From Flavobacterium sp. LHD-80 (GTDB taxonomy: Bacteria; Bacteroidota; Bacteroidia; Flavobacteriales; Flavobacteriaceae), in NCBI RefSeq assembly GCF_030929605.1, contig NZ_JAVFVS010000004.1, positions 186,001 through 250,000 on the forward strand: a stretch of DNA of 64,000 nt, given 5' to 3'. A program made the position numbers and the translations under genes. Within the stretch, counting starts at the first letter, position 1. Every line of letters begins with the position of its first letter. Below are positions 1-7,591 of this stretch, one piece after another. The notes under the pieces are model-generated. The model was not told the DNA's origin and ran no database searches. It saw only the letters and a list, made by a program, of their open reading frames with translations.

Positions 1-584
1 AGACCATCTTTGGACATGTAGAACAATCCAGCTTTGTATCGGTCATAAATACTTACATCGGTTCTGTCGTAGTTGAAGTAGTCCTGAATATCCGTTACAA
101 TCTGCTCATGAAGTTTCTTATCAGAAGCGTAGACCACAAAATGATTGTGACAGCCTTTTCGGTTTGGGAACGGTTCGGTTGTAAAGAACAGTCGGATTTC
201 TGTTGATGCTCCGTATTTCTGGTTCAGATAATCATAAAGTCCGTGCATCTGCTTAAAACAGCTTGTCTTATTGCGGTCTGCTCTGTAGGCTACCGTAAAG
301 AAAAAGCTCCAGTCCATCTGCCAGAAGGTATGTTGCAGGCTCTGTTTATCTGCCAGACAGTCTATGAGGTTTCTCATAGATAGGTTTTCCTGTCTTAAGG
401 CTTTGTTCTCATCAAACATGATTTCACTGTCAAAGTATCTGGCATGGTCAACTGGGAACATTCTCTTTCCGCTTCTTAGGCTGGTTTCAGCAAATAGGTC
501 TTCATTCTTATTGTAGAATCTGTAAATGGTGCTTTTGCTTGCTTTTGTGCTTATTATAAATTTCTTTAGGTTTTCATATTTCAT
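1..584 (-). CDS. HUH Rep-like DNA-nicking protein, partial
   Basis: This gene is cut by the left window edge; 194 N-terminal residues are visible. I see the three motifs of rolling-circle Rep/HUH endonucleases in order. A hydrophobic motif 1 (FFFTVAYR, residues 94-101) is followed by an HxH metal motif (CHNHF, H146 and H148) and a YxxK nicking motif (YMSK, Y189 and K192). The N-terminal 45 residues look like a helix-turn-helix. By family knowledge such proteins nick one strand and stay bound through the tyrosine, starting rolling-circle replication or mobilisation. The start at 584 is the first in-frame ATG after a non-coding stretch with an inverted repeat. The assignment rests on motifs only, and the C-terminal half is unseen. 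Confidence 0.6.
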   Translation of the reverse strand, partial: MKYENLKKFIISTKASKSTIYRFYNKNEDLFAETSLRSGKRMFPVDHARYFDSEIMFDENKALRQENLSMRNLIDCLADKQSLQHTFWQMDWSFFFTVAYRADRNKTSCFKQMHGLYDYLNQKYGASTEIRLFFTTEPFPNRKGCHNHFVVYASDKKLHEQIVTDIQDYFNYDRTDVSIYDRYKAGLFYMSKDG

Positions 585-592
585 TTCTTAGT

Positions 593-676
593 TTCGTTAG
601 TATCTCGTTATTGGTTAGATACAGGAAGTCCATACAAGGAGGTTAGTCAAGCATCTTTACAATAAATACTAACGAA
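593..676. promoter_or_regulatory. inverted repeat upstream of the Rep-like gene
   Basis: TTCGTTAGTAT (593-603) and ATACTAACGAA (666-676) are perfect 11-bp inverted copies. Both are followed or preceded by ATCTCG. They lie directly upstream of the minus-strand Rep-like gene. An operator, a Rep binding site or an origin element would fit; which one is inference. Confidence 0.4.
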
Positions 677-1012
677 TCTCGAAAAGTGTAGCTTTTTGGC
701 ACTTTTTTTTCAAAAATATTTTTTGGATGGGAAAATATGTGTTCCAAAATGAGACACTGGTCAGTGAAGTTTCAAAAATTAGAAAATTTTCGCTTAGAGC
801 ATCGATGGTATCGATTGGAACAGGTACACAATTTTACAGTATGGGGAGGTAACTTGGCACTAAAAATATCGGCTTTTGGTATCGAAACCGCCGATACAGG
901 GAGGGAGGATGCTCTGAGTGCTATTTTTTCATACTGTTGAGATTACTTAGCAAATACAGGATAACTTGGATTCTATTTTAACAGTTTGGTACACTTAAAG
1001 TGGTATAAAAAG
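677..1012. other. non-coding block with motifs shared with 8.7-8.8 kb
   Basis: I see no convincing gene in this 340-bp stretch. It carries GGTAACTTGGC at 848-858 and CAGGATAACTTGG at 957-969, about 112 bp apart. The same pair, slightly diverged and 113 bp apart, occurs at 8712-8722 and 8822-8834. A 67-codon reading frame at 737-940 has no family resemblance and crosses these motifs, so I do not call it. Confidence 0.35.
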
Positions 1013-1016
1013 CAAA

Positions 1017-1040
1017 AGCCACTCCGTTTAAGGAATGGCT
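1017..1040 (-). terminator. intrinsic terminator after the lipoprotein gene
   Basis: A 9-bp stem with one mismatch (AGCCACTCC/GGAATGGCT) is followed on the minus strand by a T-rich tail. It lies 33 bp past the stop of the minus-strand lipoprotein gene and would end the orphan Rhs toxin-immunity transcript. Confidence 0.6.
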
Positions 1041-1072
1041 TTAATCATATTGTTGATTTATGTTTACTATTA

Positions 1073-1420
1073 TTATTTTTTTTCAAACTCAACAGCATCA
1101 ATCAATTCAATATCTTTTTGATAAGGATTGATTGCACCAAGTCTCAATTTGCTATCGGTTAAAATTTCAATTAAATGTTTTTCTTTGAATTTAGAATTAA
1201 CTAATATCAAAGTATCTCCAGAAATTGAATAATTACTATAAATTATTTTTTTTCCATTTTCTATTCTTGAAATACTTTTTTTATTGATTTCAAGAACTAT
1301 TGATGACTGTTTTTTATCTACAGTATTCCACTTTCCAATCAATTCTTCTTTAGTAAAAGTTTTTTTTTGTTGACATGAAAAAAAACTTATTAGAACTAAA
1401 AACAACATTTTAAAAGACAT
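1073..1420 (-). CDS. small lipoprotein, candidate immunity protein
   Basis: This 115-residue protein starts with a short hydrophobic signal ending in a lipobox (ISFFSC, Cys16). It is therefore predicted to be lipidated and held in the periplasm or outer membrane. The rest reads like a small beta-rich fold with the WNTVDKK...ILTDSKLRL pattern seen in lipocalin-like bacterial proteins, but I recognise no named family. It begins 17 bp after the stop of the orphan Rhs tip, on the same strand, and is followed by a terminator. That position is where a polymorphic-toxin immunity gene normally sits. A periplasmic lipoprotein is the expected kind of antidote if the toxin attacks peptidoglycan. The immunity role is inference. 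Confidence 0.6.
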   Translation of the reverse strand: MSFKMLFLVLISFFSCQQKKTFTKEELIGKWNTVDKKQSSIVLEINKKSISRIENGKKIIYSNYSISGDTLILVNSKFKEKHLIEILTDSKLRLGAINPYQKDIELIDAVEFEKK

Positions 1421-1437
1421 ATATTTTATTTATTAAG

Positions 1438-2265
1438 TTAATCTACTTTTTCTCCGTCTTCATCAACTTCCCATTCCCAATCAACATCATTTCTTTTTTT
1501 AAGTTTGATATTTATATCATCGCCTTTTTTAGCTTTTCTATTTTTTTCTAATCTCTTGACAATATCATTGATGAATTTTTTTGCTCCTTTATTTCCAGCG
1601 TTTTTTCCAGCTATTCCAAAACAACCAAAAGAACCAACTAAACGAGATTTTCCATCTTTTACATATTGACCTCCGACATGAATCATTACTCCTCGAGCTA
1701 CATTTTCTTCTCCTTTTTTACGCTCAGGGCTTTTATTTTCAACAGCATCAAGTTTATTTGAACCATCAGGATTACGCAAGGCAATTGCTTCTAAATCCGT
1801 ACCTTCAGGATAACCTAATGCAATTCCAATATAATTCCCATCACCTTCAGCAGGTTCAAAAGCTGTATTATCGACATTATAAGTATCTTCGTCAAGACCA
1901 AAAAATTCTAAAATACCATTTGCTTCATTGACTGGGTCTTTACTATTTAAAACTGGAGCATCTCTCGTAACTTGATATGTTGTAGTTTTACCTGTTACAT
2001 CATCTGTAACCTTCATTTCATATAATGCAACTTGGACTTGTCTAGGAGCTTCTCCGTTTGTTCCAATAAGTCTGATAGAAGTTGTACCGACTGGTTTGTT
2101 ACCAATCGTAATGTACACATCTTTACCGTCAGGGTCAACAAAAAGAGTTGGATTATTAGAAGAATAAACATAAGGAGATACACCACTATACTTTTCTGCT
2201 TTTTCATCTATTACGTTCCATCTACCTAGCGCTGGGTCATAATTTCTTGCACCATAATCATACAT
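1438..2265 (-). CDS. orphan Rhs C-terminal tip with L,D-transpeptidase-like toxin domain
   Basis: Residues 1-47 match the end of an Rhs core (YDYGARNYDPALGRW and the DPDG boundary motif). They resemble the same segment of the large Rhs protein at 13.1-19.2 kb. The open frame continues upstream of the ATG to about 2334 with more Rhs core, then hits a stop. The gene is thus a displaced tip that has lost the rest of its Rhs cage. After the DPDG boundary the C-terminal domain contains MIHVGG (H196) and GSFGCFG (S212, G214, C215). This spacing of HxG then SxGC is the catalytic signature of cysteine L,D-transpeptidase (YkuD) and DUF5675-type folds, which act on peptidoglycan. Function as a toxin and its target are inference. 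Expression would need recombination with a full Rhs gene or its own start. Confidence 0.65.
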   Translation of the reverse strand: MYDYGARNYDPALGRWNVIDEKAEKYSGVSPYVYSSNNPTLFVDPDGKDVYITIGNKPVGTTSIRLIGTNGEAPRQVQVALYEMKVTDDVTGKTTTYQVTRDAPVLNSKDPVNEANGILEFFGLDEDTYNVDNTAFEPAEGDGNYIGIALGYPEGTDLEAIALRNPDGSNKLDAVENKSPERKKGEENVARGVMIHVGGQYVKDGKSRLVGSFGCFGIAGKNAGNKGAKKFINDIVKRLEKNRKAKKGDDINIKLKKRNDVDWEWEVDEDGEKVD

Positions 2266-2465
2266 GTTAAGTCCTAGCTCGTCTTGAAGCTCTTTTCCGC
2301 TGAACTTATACTTATAAGGATTTACAAAATTTCCTTAATCGTAATTAGTGGGTTTTACCTGTATTAGTGTGATTCAAAGAACTTGCTTTTCATTACGAAA
2401 ATAGAGGTAGTTTATTAAATAACCTAATCATAGTAGGATTAAAATCTGATTATGGAGAATAAAAA

Positions 2466-2489
2466 AACCTATCATGAGAATGATAGGTT
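2466..2489 (-). terminator. intrinsic terminator, minus strand
   Basis: A perfect 10-bp stem (AACCTATCAT/ATGATAGGTT) with a GAGA loop is followed on the minus strand by seven T residues (A2461-A2467 on the plus strand). It would stop transcripts coming from the recombinase genes to the right before they enter the orphan Rhs tip. Confidence 0.7.
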
Positions 2490-2515
2490 AAAAAATGGGC
2501 AATTGTTTAATTTCT

Positions 2516-2523
2516 TAGCTTTG
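2516..2523 (+). promoter_or_regulatory. Bacteroidota -7 box
   Basis: TAGCTTTG fits the Bacteroidota TAnnTTTG -7 consensus exactly and lies 27 bp before the ATG at 2551. No clear -33 TTTG is seen at the usual 20-bp distance. Confidence 0.4.
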
Positions 2524-2550
2524 TACTTAACAAATTATAAAACAACTAGT

Positions 2551-2898
2551 ATGCAAAATGAATTCAATCCTTCGCAGGAAATCAAAAGCTTTTTATTGGC
2601 TCATAAAGACGAATCTTATTTGAAAAGACCTTCAATTTACTATTTGGAAAATTATGCTGACAAGCTTCTTGATATAGCCAATAAATGGAAATCTCAAAGT
2701 AAGGAAGAAATTATCCCCCTTATAAGTATTTGCATTGACATTGACATTTTTAAAGCTGACCTCACTGGTGAATTACAACACGATTACAACAATGGCAACA
2801 AACGATATCTTGACAAGTGGCGAACACAAAAAAATAAAATAGACTCCATCAAACACCGACTGTTAACGGAATATGAAAAAAGCCATAAGAACGAATAG
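2551..2898 (+). CDS. hypothetical protein, mobile-element cargo
   Basis: This 115-residue soluble, charged protein has no signal peptide or membrane segment. It is probably all-helical (long amphipathic stretches such as YADKLLDIANKWKSQSKEE). I do not recognise a family. An in-frame ATG exists at 2452, but that start lies inside the minus-strand terminator hairpin and upstream of the -7 box at 2516, so the ATG at 2551 is preferred. It faces the recombinase genes tail to tail and lies between them and the orphan Rhs tip. That suggests cargo of the mobile module or an unlinked accessory gene. Confidence 0.5.
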   Translation: MQNEFNPSQEIKSFLLAHKDESYLKRPSIYYLENYADKLLDIANKWKSQSKEEIIPLISICIDIDIFKADLTGELQHDYNNGNKRYLDKWRTQKNKIDSIKHRLLTEYEKSHKNE

Positions 2899-2944
2899 TA
2901 TCAAAACTTGACATTCTTATAAAAGTACTATCATATAATTTAAT

Positions 2945-3811
2945 TTACAATGGAAAGAACTTATTAATCAATTCTCTTTGTTGCAAACTATCTATCTTGA
3001 AATACTTCTCGGTGGTTCCAGGCCACTTATGTCCTGCCAGCTCCTGAACATGTTCCAGAGGCAGTTTCTGTTCATTGAGCCAGTTGCAAATAACGCTCAT
3101 TCGGATAGTTTGAGGGTTGAGGTTTTTATCTGGAAACAATGGTTTTAAAGGCTCAATCATGGCGTGGATGCTGTTTACTGCAATAGGTTTTCCGAGCTTT
3201 GTGATGATTAGCTTATCGGTTGCGCTTCTGAGCATTCTGGGTCTGACCTCGTTGACGTACTTGGAGAACAAGAGTATTTGCTTTGCCAGTAGTTGCAGTT
3301 TTCTGCTGTTGAGGTTGCTGGAAGCTTTGATATAGATTGTTCCTTCATCTAAATCGACATCCTTAACAGTTAGTCTTATAATTTCATCACTGGTCAAACC
3401 TTGATAAATTAGCAGATTGATAAGAACATGGTTTCTGGTGTCCAGATTCTCATATCTGTTCTCACGGGTCGTGAGCAGTTGAAGTTCTTCTGAGCTGAAT
3501 AAATCCTGAACCTGTACTGCCTGATTGCTGTTAACCTTGATATTGAGTTTTCTGCACGGATGGTCTTCTCTGTAACCGCTCATGACCAGATAATCGTAGT
3601 ACTTCTTGATAGCCGAGAGGATAACGACCCGATATTTGGCATTAGGCTGTTGATGGCTGATTTGCTCCATGTACTGAACGATATTCCTGTATTTGTATCG
3701 TTTCGCTTTAGGATTCATCGCTAAAAAGTGATTAATAGCAAACATGTAGCTCTTTACGGTCTGCTCGCTGTAGTTCTGGAGCAGGAAATCTTCAATTTTG
3801 AGTTTAGTCAT
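2945..3811 (-). CDS. tyrosine recombinase with degraded active site
   Basis: This 288-residue protein has the two-part layout of phage-type integrases: an N-terminal SAM-like core-binding domain (about 1-95) and a C-terminal catalytic domain. The arm motif usually reading GLRxSE is QGLTSDEI, so the first catalytic arginine is threonine at 140. The HxxR box reads QTIR (Q234, R237), so its histidine is also lost. The later GH (H261) and the tyrosine nucleophile (Y270 in TTEKYF) remain. It may therefore bind DNA and act as a structural partner rather than cleave well. It is 13 bp downstream of an intact recombinase and is surely co-transcribed with it, suggesting a XerC/XerD-like hetero-complex. 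That pairing is inference. Confidence 0.8.
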   Translation of the reverse strand: MTKLKIEDFLLQNYSEQTVKSYMFAINHFLAMNPKAKRYKYRNIVQYMEQISHQQPNAKYRVVILSAIKKYYDYLVMSGYREDHPCRKLNIKVNSNQAVQVQDLFSSEELQLLTTRENRYENLDTRNHVLINLLIYQGLTSDEIIRLTVKDVDLDEGTIYIKASSNLNSRKLQLLAKQILLFSKYVNEVRPRMLRSATDKLIITKLGKPIAVNSIHAMIEPLKPLFPDKNLNPQTIRMSVICNWLNEQKLPLEHVQELAGHKWPGTTEKYFKIDSLQQRELINKFFPL

Positions 3812-3823
3812 AGGCGGGTTTGT

Positions 3824-4810
3824 TTAAAAGGTGGTAACTGGTTTTCTTCTCTTGTTTTTAACGGCATAGATGTACGTTGTATTGATTTGTGAATGACCTA
3901 AAAATCCTCGTATAAAATCAATACCTGCGTTCTTTTCCATCAGATGGCTGGCAATGCTATGCCTGAGGCAGTGGAGCGTTATGTCTTTCTGGATTAGCTC
4001 ATAACTGCTGGTCTGCTCCGTGATTTTCTTTAAGGTATCGTTGAGGTATTCGCCATTCATTCGTTTACCGCTGTCATGAATAAAAAATGCATCTTCCATC
4101 TGGTTACTGCCTTTCAGCTTTTCATATCGCTCTTCGGCTATGTATCTTTTGATGTGACCCGCTACCATATCGCTCATGGGAACTTCACGTCTTTTGCTTC
4201 CTTTACCTTCTCTGACAATGAGCATACCTCTGGAGAGCTGAATATCCCGTGTATTCAAAGCCACTAATTCCGACCTGCGAAGTCCGCAACCGTAAGCCAC
4301 TGATAATAAAGCCTGCTGTAAATCATTTTCGCAGTGCTGGTAAAGCATTTTGATTTCTTCAACGCTCAGGGCATTTCTGGAATTTCCGCTGTCTCCTGAA
4401 TAGCTTGGAATGTAGAAAGCTTTTTCAATCTGCTTGTTCTCCAAAAGGTTCAGAACAAAAAGACCCAGAGCAAAAAGATGAAATTTGATGGTTTTCCCTG
4501 AGAGCGTTCCGTTTCCTCTATGTTTGGGTCTGCTTATCAGATGTTCAAAATAGCTTACTGATTCTTTACCCGTTACGCTCTTAATCTTGGTAACTCCCGA
4601 ATCTTCCAGCCAGATAAGAAATTCCGATACCGCATTCTGGTACATTGTGCCTTTTCCCTGCTTGTAATTCTTCACTTTTACATAGCTGTCAAAATCACGC
4701 AGAAGATTTTGAAATGCTGTATTTTTTATCGTTTTTGTCATTTGTCTGTTGCTGTTTTTAATCATCATTTGAAAACTTTCCTTATGCGTATTTTCCAATT
4801 TAGGGAACAC
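3824..4810 (-). CDS. tyrosine recombinase/integrase, complete active site
   Basis: This 328-residue protein has a SAM-like N-terminal core-binding domain (about 35-130) and an integrase catalytic domain (about 145-325). All catalytic residues are present: R178 in GLRRSEL, a lysine in GKGSKRREVP (about 204-206), H280 and R283 in HCLRHS, H306 in GHSQ, and the nucleophile Y315 in TTYIYAV. Such enzymes cut and rejoin DNA at paired core sites through a 3'-phosphotyrosine link. It precedes the defective partner recombinase by 13 bp and follows the ATPase gene by about 40 bp on the same strand. It most likely drives integration and excision of this element. Confidence 0.9.
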   Translation of the reverse strand: MFPKLENTHKESFQMMIKNSNRQMTKTIKNTAFQNLLRDFDSYVKVKNYKQGKGTMYQNAVSEFLIWLEDSGVTKIKSVTGKESVSYFEHLISRPKHRGNGTLSGKTIKFHLFALGLFVLNLLENKQIEKAFYIPSYSGDSGNSRNALSVEEIKMLYQHCENDLQQALLSVAYGCGLRRSELVALNTRDIQLSRGMLIVREGKGSKRREVPMSDMVAGHIKRYIAEERYEKLKGSNQMEDAFFIHDSGKRMNGEYLNDTLKKITEQTSSYELIQKDITLHCLRHSIASHLMEKNAGIDFIRGFLGHSQINTTYIYAVKNKRRKPVTTF

Positions 4811-4852
4811 CAGCGTTATATTACCAGTAATTGCTGGTGCTGGCGTGTTCTT

Positions 4853-6532
4853 TTAGGCGGTTTTCAGCTGGTCTAACTGCCTGCTGAGGTCTTCCTTAAT
4901 CTTGGCTTTCATCTTCTCCAGATTGTCCCAATAGCTGATTACATACTTGAATCCTTTGTTTGGCGAGCCTTCAACCGCCTGAACGTACTCCAGCTCCTGC
5001 AACGTCTGCATGTACTTGAAGGCTGACGTTTTGCTGATATTGAGTTCCTGTCTTATCTCACGGGTCGTAAATTTGTGCGTTGTACCGCTCATCTGGCTTT
5101 TTACATATCCTTTCAGCTTTTCAAAAAACTGTCTGGTGCTCTTGTCAAGTTCATCCACTTTGATGATAATCGAGCTAAAAAAAATCTCAACGGCTTTTCT
5201 CACATCTTCTTCGGTGGCTATCAGTCTTCCTTTATCATCAGCCTTTCTCTGGTACTGGTTCAGGATTGTAATCTGAGCGACAAAACTCTGAAACTGGGCA
5301 TTGAGTCTTCTGAGCATTTTGGCTTCCAGCGGTAACATAAGTTTATCTGCAAACGGATTCACGACTTCATAGCTCTTTAGAACACGCATGCAGTTTCTCA
5401 GTAACTGTCTGGCTTCCTGTTCACGCTCTGCGTTGTTGATGCCTGCATTTTTTTGATTCTGAACATGTATAATTCTAAGGGTCTGTTCTAGGCTTTCGTC
5501 TACTCCCAAGACTACCGAACGGCTCATGTTATCGTAGTAAACCTCTGCTTTGGTCGTGGCGGTCAGACTTGCAAAATGAGCTTCAACCTTTTTCAACTTT
5601 GCCCTGCTTTTGCCTAGCGGGTCTTTGACTACCGTTGAACTGCTCAGAAGTCCAGCAGACTGCATTTCCCTGAATGCGAACTGAGCATCTTCATCCAAAC
5701 CGTCAAAATCCTGTATGAGTATCAGCTTATTGATAAGTTCCTTATCTCTGTAGTGATACAGGGATTTGCTGGTAATTCGGGTCATGTTAAGAACGTCTTC
5801 CTGAGGCATGCACTGGGCAATTCCGTTGATGAGGTGCGATTTTCCTTCTCCAGAGCTTCCCTGTATGAGTCCGTGCAGGGTATTGGGCATTTTGTAGCTT
5901 GAAGCAAGCGTGAACAGCAGAATCCTGTTTTCTTCTTCTCCAACAATTCCGCTTTGTCCGAGCAGTTTGTCGATACTTTCAAAAAGCTTGGGCTTGGATA
6001 GGAACTGCACTGCTTTTTCACTGGCTTGCGGTGTGAGTTCCTTTTCAGAGTACTGGTCGGTTACTGGACTCATTTCAGCGTTGAAGAGATTTTCCCTGTA
6101 GTCTTCCAGAAGGTCAGTGAACTGCAAGAGGTCAGCCTCTAAAAGCGTGCTGTCAAATCCATGTTTCTCGCTTAGTTCCCTGCACTGGTTCTCTACGCTT
6201 GTAAAGTCAAACAAATCAATCTTTACACGCAGTCTCTTCTGGCTGTCATTTGGAACTATCTGGATGGTAAGCCTCAGGTTTCCCAAATCCATCGGCAGGC
6301 TTCCAATCACATAGAGAGTTCCCGTTTTTCCTTTGAAACTGATTTTGTAGTCACTTAGAATCTCCAGTGTTGCAACTATCTTTTCTTTTACTGGATTCTG
6401 CAACATGTCAGTAATTCCGCTTGTTCCGTAATTCAGCCACATGTCATTCATGCTGTGCCCGTCTGGGAGCTGAATCATGCTTACTGGCAGTTCTGGTCTG
6501 ATGTTCTGTATCTTGGTTTGTATGTTTTGCAT
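4853..6532 (-). CDS. P-loop ATPase of a mobile-element replication module
   Basis: This is a 559-residue protein. The first 45 residues (LPDGHSMNDMWLNYG) look like the C-terminal part of a primase Toprim domain. A Walker A motif GSSGEGKS lies at 225-232, a Walker B-like LILIQDFDG around 270-278, and further helicase-like blocks up to the VDESLEQT segment (344-351). A winged-helix-like domain (about 480-540, FTTREIRQELNISKTS) is at the C-terminus. The set resembles primase-associated helicases of Bacteroidota mobile elements. It likely unwinds element DNA during replication. The gene starts 4 bp after the stop of the Toprim fragment. Exact helicase class is uncertain. Confidence 0.7.
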   Translation of the reverse strand: MQNIQTKIQNIRPELPVSMIQLPDGHSMNDMWLNYGTSGITDMLQNPVKEKIVATLEILSDYKISFKGKTGTLYVIGSLPMDLGNLRLTIQIVPNDSQKRLRVKIDLFDFTSVENQCRELSEKHGFDSTLLEADLLQFTDLLEDYRENLFNAEMSPVTDQYSEKELTPQASEKAVQFLSKPKLFESIDKLLGQSGIVGEEENRILLFTLASSYKMPNTLHGLIQGSSGEGKSHLINGIAQCMPQEDVLNMTRITSKSLYHYRDKELINKLILIQDFDGLDEDAQFAFREMQSAGLLSSSTVVKDPLGKSRAKLKKVEAHFASLTATTKAEVYYDNMSRSVVLGVDESLEQTLRIIHVQNQKNAGINNAEREQEARQLLRNCMRVLKSYEVVNPFADKLMLPLEAKMLRRLNAQFQSFVAQITILNQYQRKADDKGRLIATEEDVRKAVEIFFSSIIIKVDELDKSTRQFFEKLKGYVKSQMSGTTHKFTTREIRQELNISKTSAFKYMQTLQELEYVQAVEGSPNKGFKYVISYWDNLEKMKAKIKEDLSRQLDQLKTA

Positions 6533-6536
6533 CGTT

Positions 6537-7103
6537 TTAGTTTTTTATGATTATGATTTCTTCAAGTTCGTATAGTGATTTTAAGGCTTCTATGTGCTGT
6601 GGCAGAAGCTCTCCATTGTGCATCGCCATGACAGCATCCCTATTTTCCAGTGCTTTGGACTGCATGAGGCTGGCGCAGTCGATGACAGTTGGAGCGAGAT
6701 AGAGCCTTTTGGTCAGGGGACTGGGATATGCTGGATAAATGCCCTCACTGTTGAGGTATTCTTCTTTTGCGGTTTCGAGCTTGATGCGGAGAGCGAAATA
6801 GTTTACGATTCTGTTTTCCTTGTCCAATAGCGGAAAAATAAGTCCGTATCTGCCAAATGCAGTGTAGGCTGTCAGGTCTTCTTTTCTCACGCCTGCATCA
6901 CTCTTTTTAAGCATTCCTAGAGCTTCAAATTCATCTTTGGACTCTTGGGTTTCTCTATGATGGAATTGTCCTGAATTGAAGCCTATTCTAAGCTCTGCAT
7001 AATCCAATCCGATGCTTTTTAGATAATCTTTCGGTTTTATCGCTTTCGAACTTCTGATGCCAGTTTCAAAAGACTGGAAAAGTGTTTCTAATGTATTTTT
7101 CAT
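6537..7103 (-). CDS. DnaG/Toprim-like primase fragment without the acidic DxD
   Basis: This 188-residue protein matches the N-terminal part of the DnaG catalytic core: GLIFPLLDKENRIVNYFALRI-like strand pairs at about 107-127 and a NGELLPQHIEALKSL stretch before the first Toprim strand (EEIIIIKN). It then stops exactly where a Toprim would show its DxD metal motif. The expected C-terminal half of the Toprim (LPDG, then N and YG) appears at the start of the next gene, 4 bp downstream in another frame. The domain therefore looks split, with the acidic residues replaced by Lys, Asn and Thr. No CHC2 zinc finger is seen. It could be a structural remnant or a partner of the ATPase. A sequence error could also explain the split, but the lost acids would remain unexplained. 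Confidence 0.6.
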   Translation of the reverse strand: MKNTLETLFQSFETGIRSSKAIKPKDYLKSIGLDYAELRIGFNSGQFHHRETQESKDEFEALGMLKKSDAGVRKEDLTAYTAFGRYGLIFPLLDKENRIVNYFALRIKLETAKEEYLNSEGIYPAYPSPLTKRLYLAPTVIDCASLMQSKALENRDAVMAMHNGELLPQHIEALKSLYELEEIIIIKN

Positions 7104-7304
7104 AAGTTTAGTTTTTTAGGTTTTGGCAGTAACGTATAGACATAGGTATCCTGCTTCGATTATTAGGTCGAATATTCAATTGAAACATGTTTGTGATTTT
7201 TAGGGCTTGCTGTTCAGCTTTACAACTTGCTCTTATTCCATTCTTTAGCTGTCAGAATGGCGAAAAGATTCTTGCAATAATCTTTTTCCTTTTGTTTTGT
7301 TTGA

Positions 7305-7312
7305 CAAAGGTA
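7305..7312 (-). promoter_or_regulatory. -7 box upstream of the Toprim/ATPase/recombinase genes
   Basis: On the minus strand this reads TACCTTTG, a full match to TAnnTTTG. It implies a leader of roughly 195 nt before the Toprim start at 7103. A good -33 element is not visible. Confidence 0.35.
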
Positions 7313-7348
7313 AGTGATATTTTTGAGATATTTTTTTTGGTAAAATTA

Positions 7349-7568
7349 CCTAACTCAATCACGTTATGTAAAACGGCTTAACTTAATTGACTTAAGTCTC
7401 TCAGAAAAATAAAACACTGATTTTAAATAAGTTAATTTTTCATGATTTTTTCATTTGTTAAAACATCTTAATTATATTTAACATATTTTAACAAATAATT
7501 AACGTAATTAAATAGCCAAATTTTCGATTTAATTCCGTAAATGCATAACTCAATTTAGTTATGTAGAA
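7349..7568. repeat. pair of recombinase-site-like dyads bracketing a non-coding spacer
   Basis: CATAACT-CAATTT-AGTTATG (7544-7563) is a perfect 7-bp inverted repeat with a 6-bp centre. A related site, CCTAACT-CAATCA-CGTTATG, lies at 7349-7368. Across 25 bp the two agree at 20 positions and sit in the same orientation, 195 bp apart. Arms of this size around a 6-bp spacer are the architecture of tyrosine-recombinase core sites, and they lie between two recombinase transcription units. They could equally be operators. The DNA between them is very AT-rich and holds no gene. Confidence 0.4.
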
Positions 7569-7591
7569 TTAAAGAAATCCATTTCTTACAT

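Noticed and set aside
737..940. 67-codon open frame on the plus strand
   Set aside because: It runs through the shared GGTAACTTGGC block, has no promoter or family likeness, and its composition does not look coding.
2452..2550. Longer N-terminus for the 115-residue cargo protein
   Set aside because: These 33 codons cover a minus-strand terminator hairpin and lie upstream of a -7 box, so the start at 2551 is more likely.
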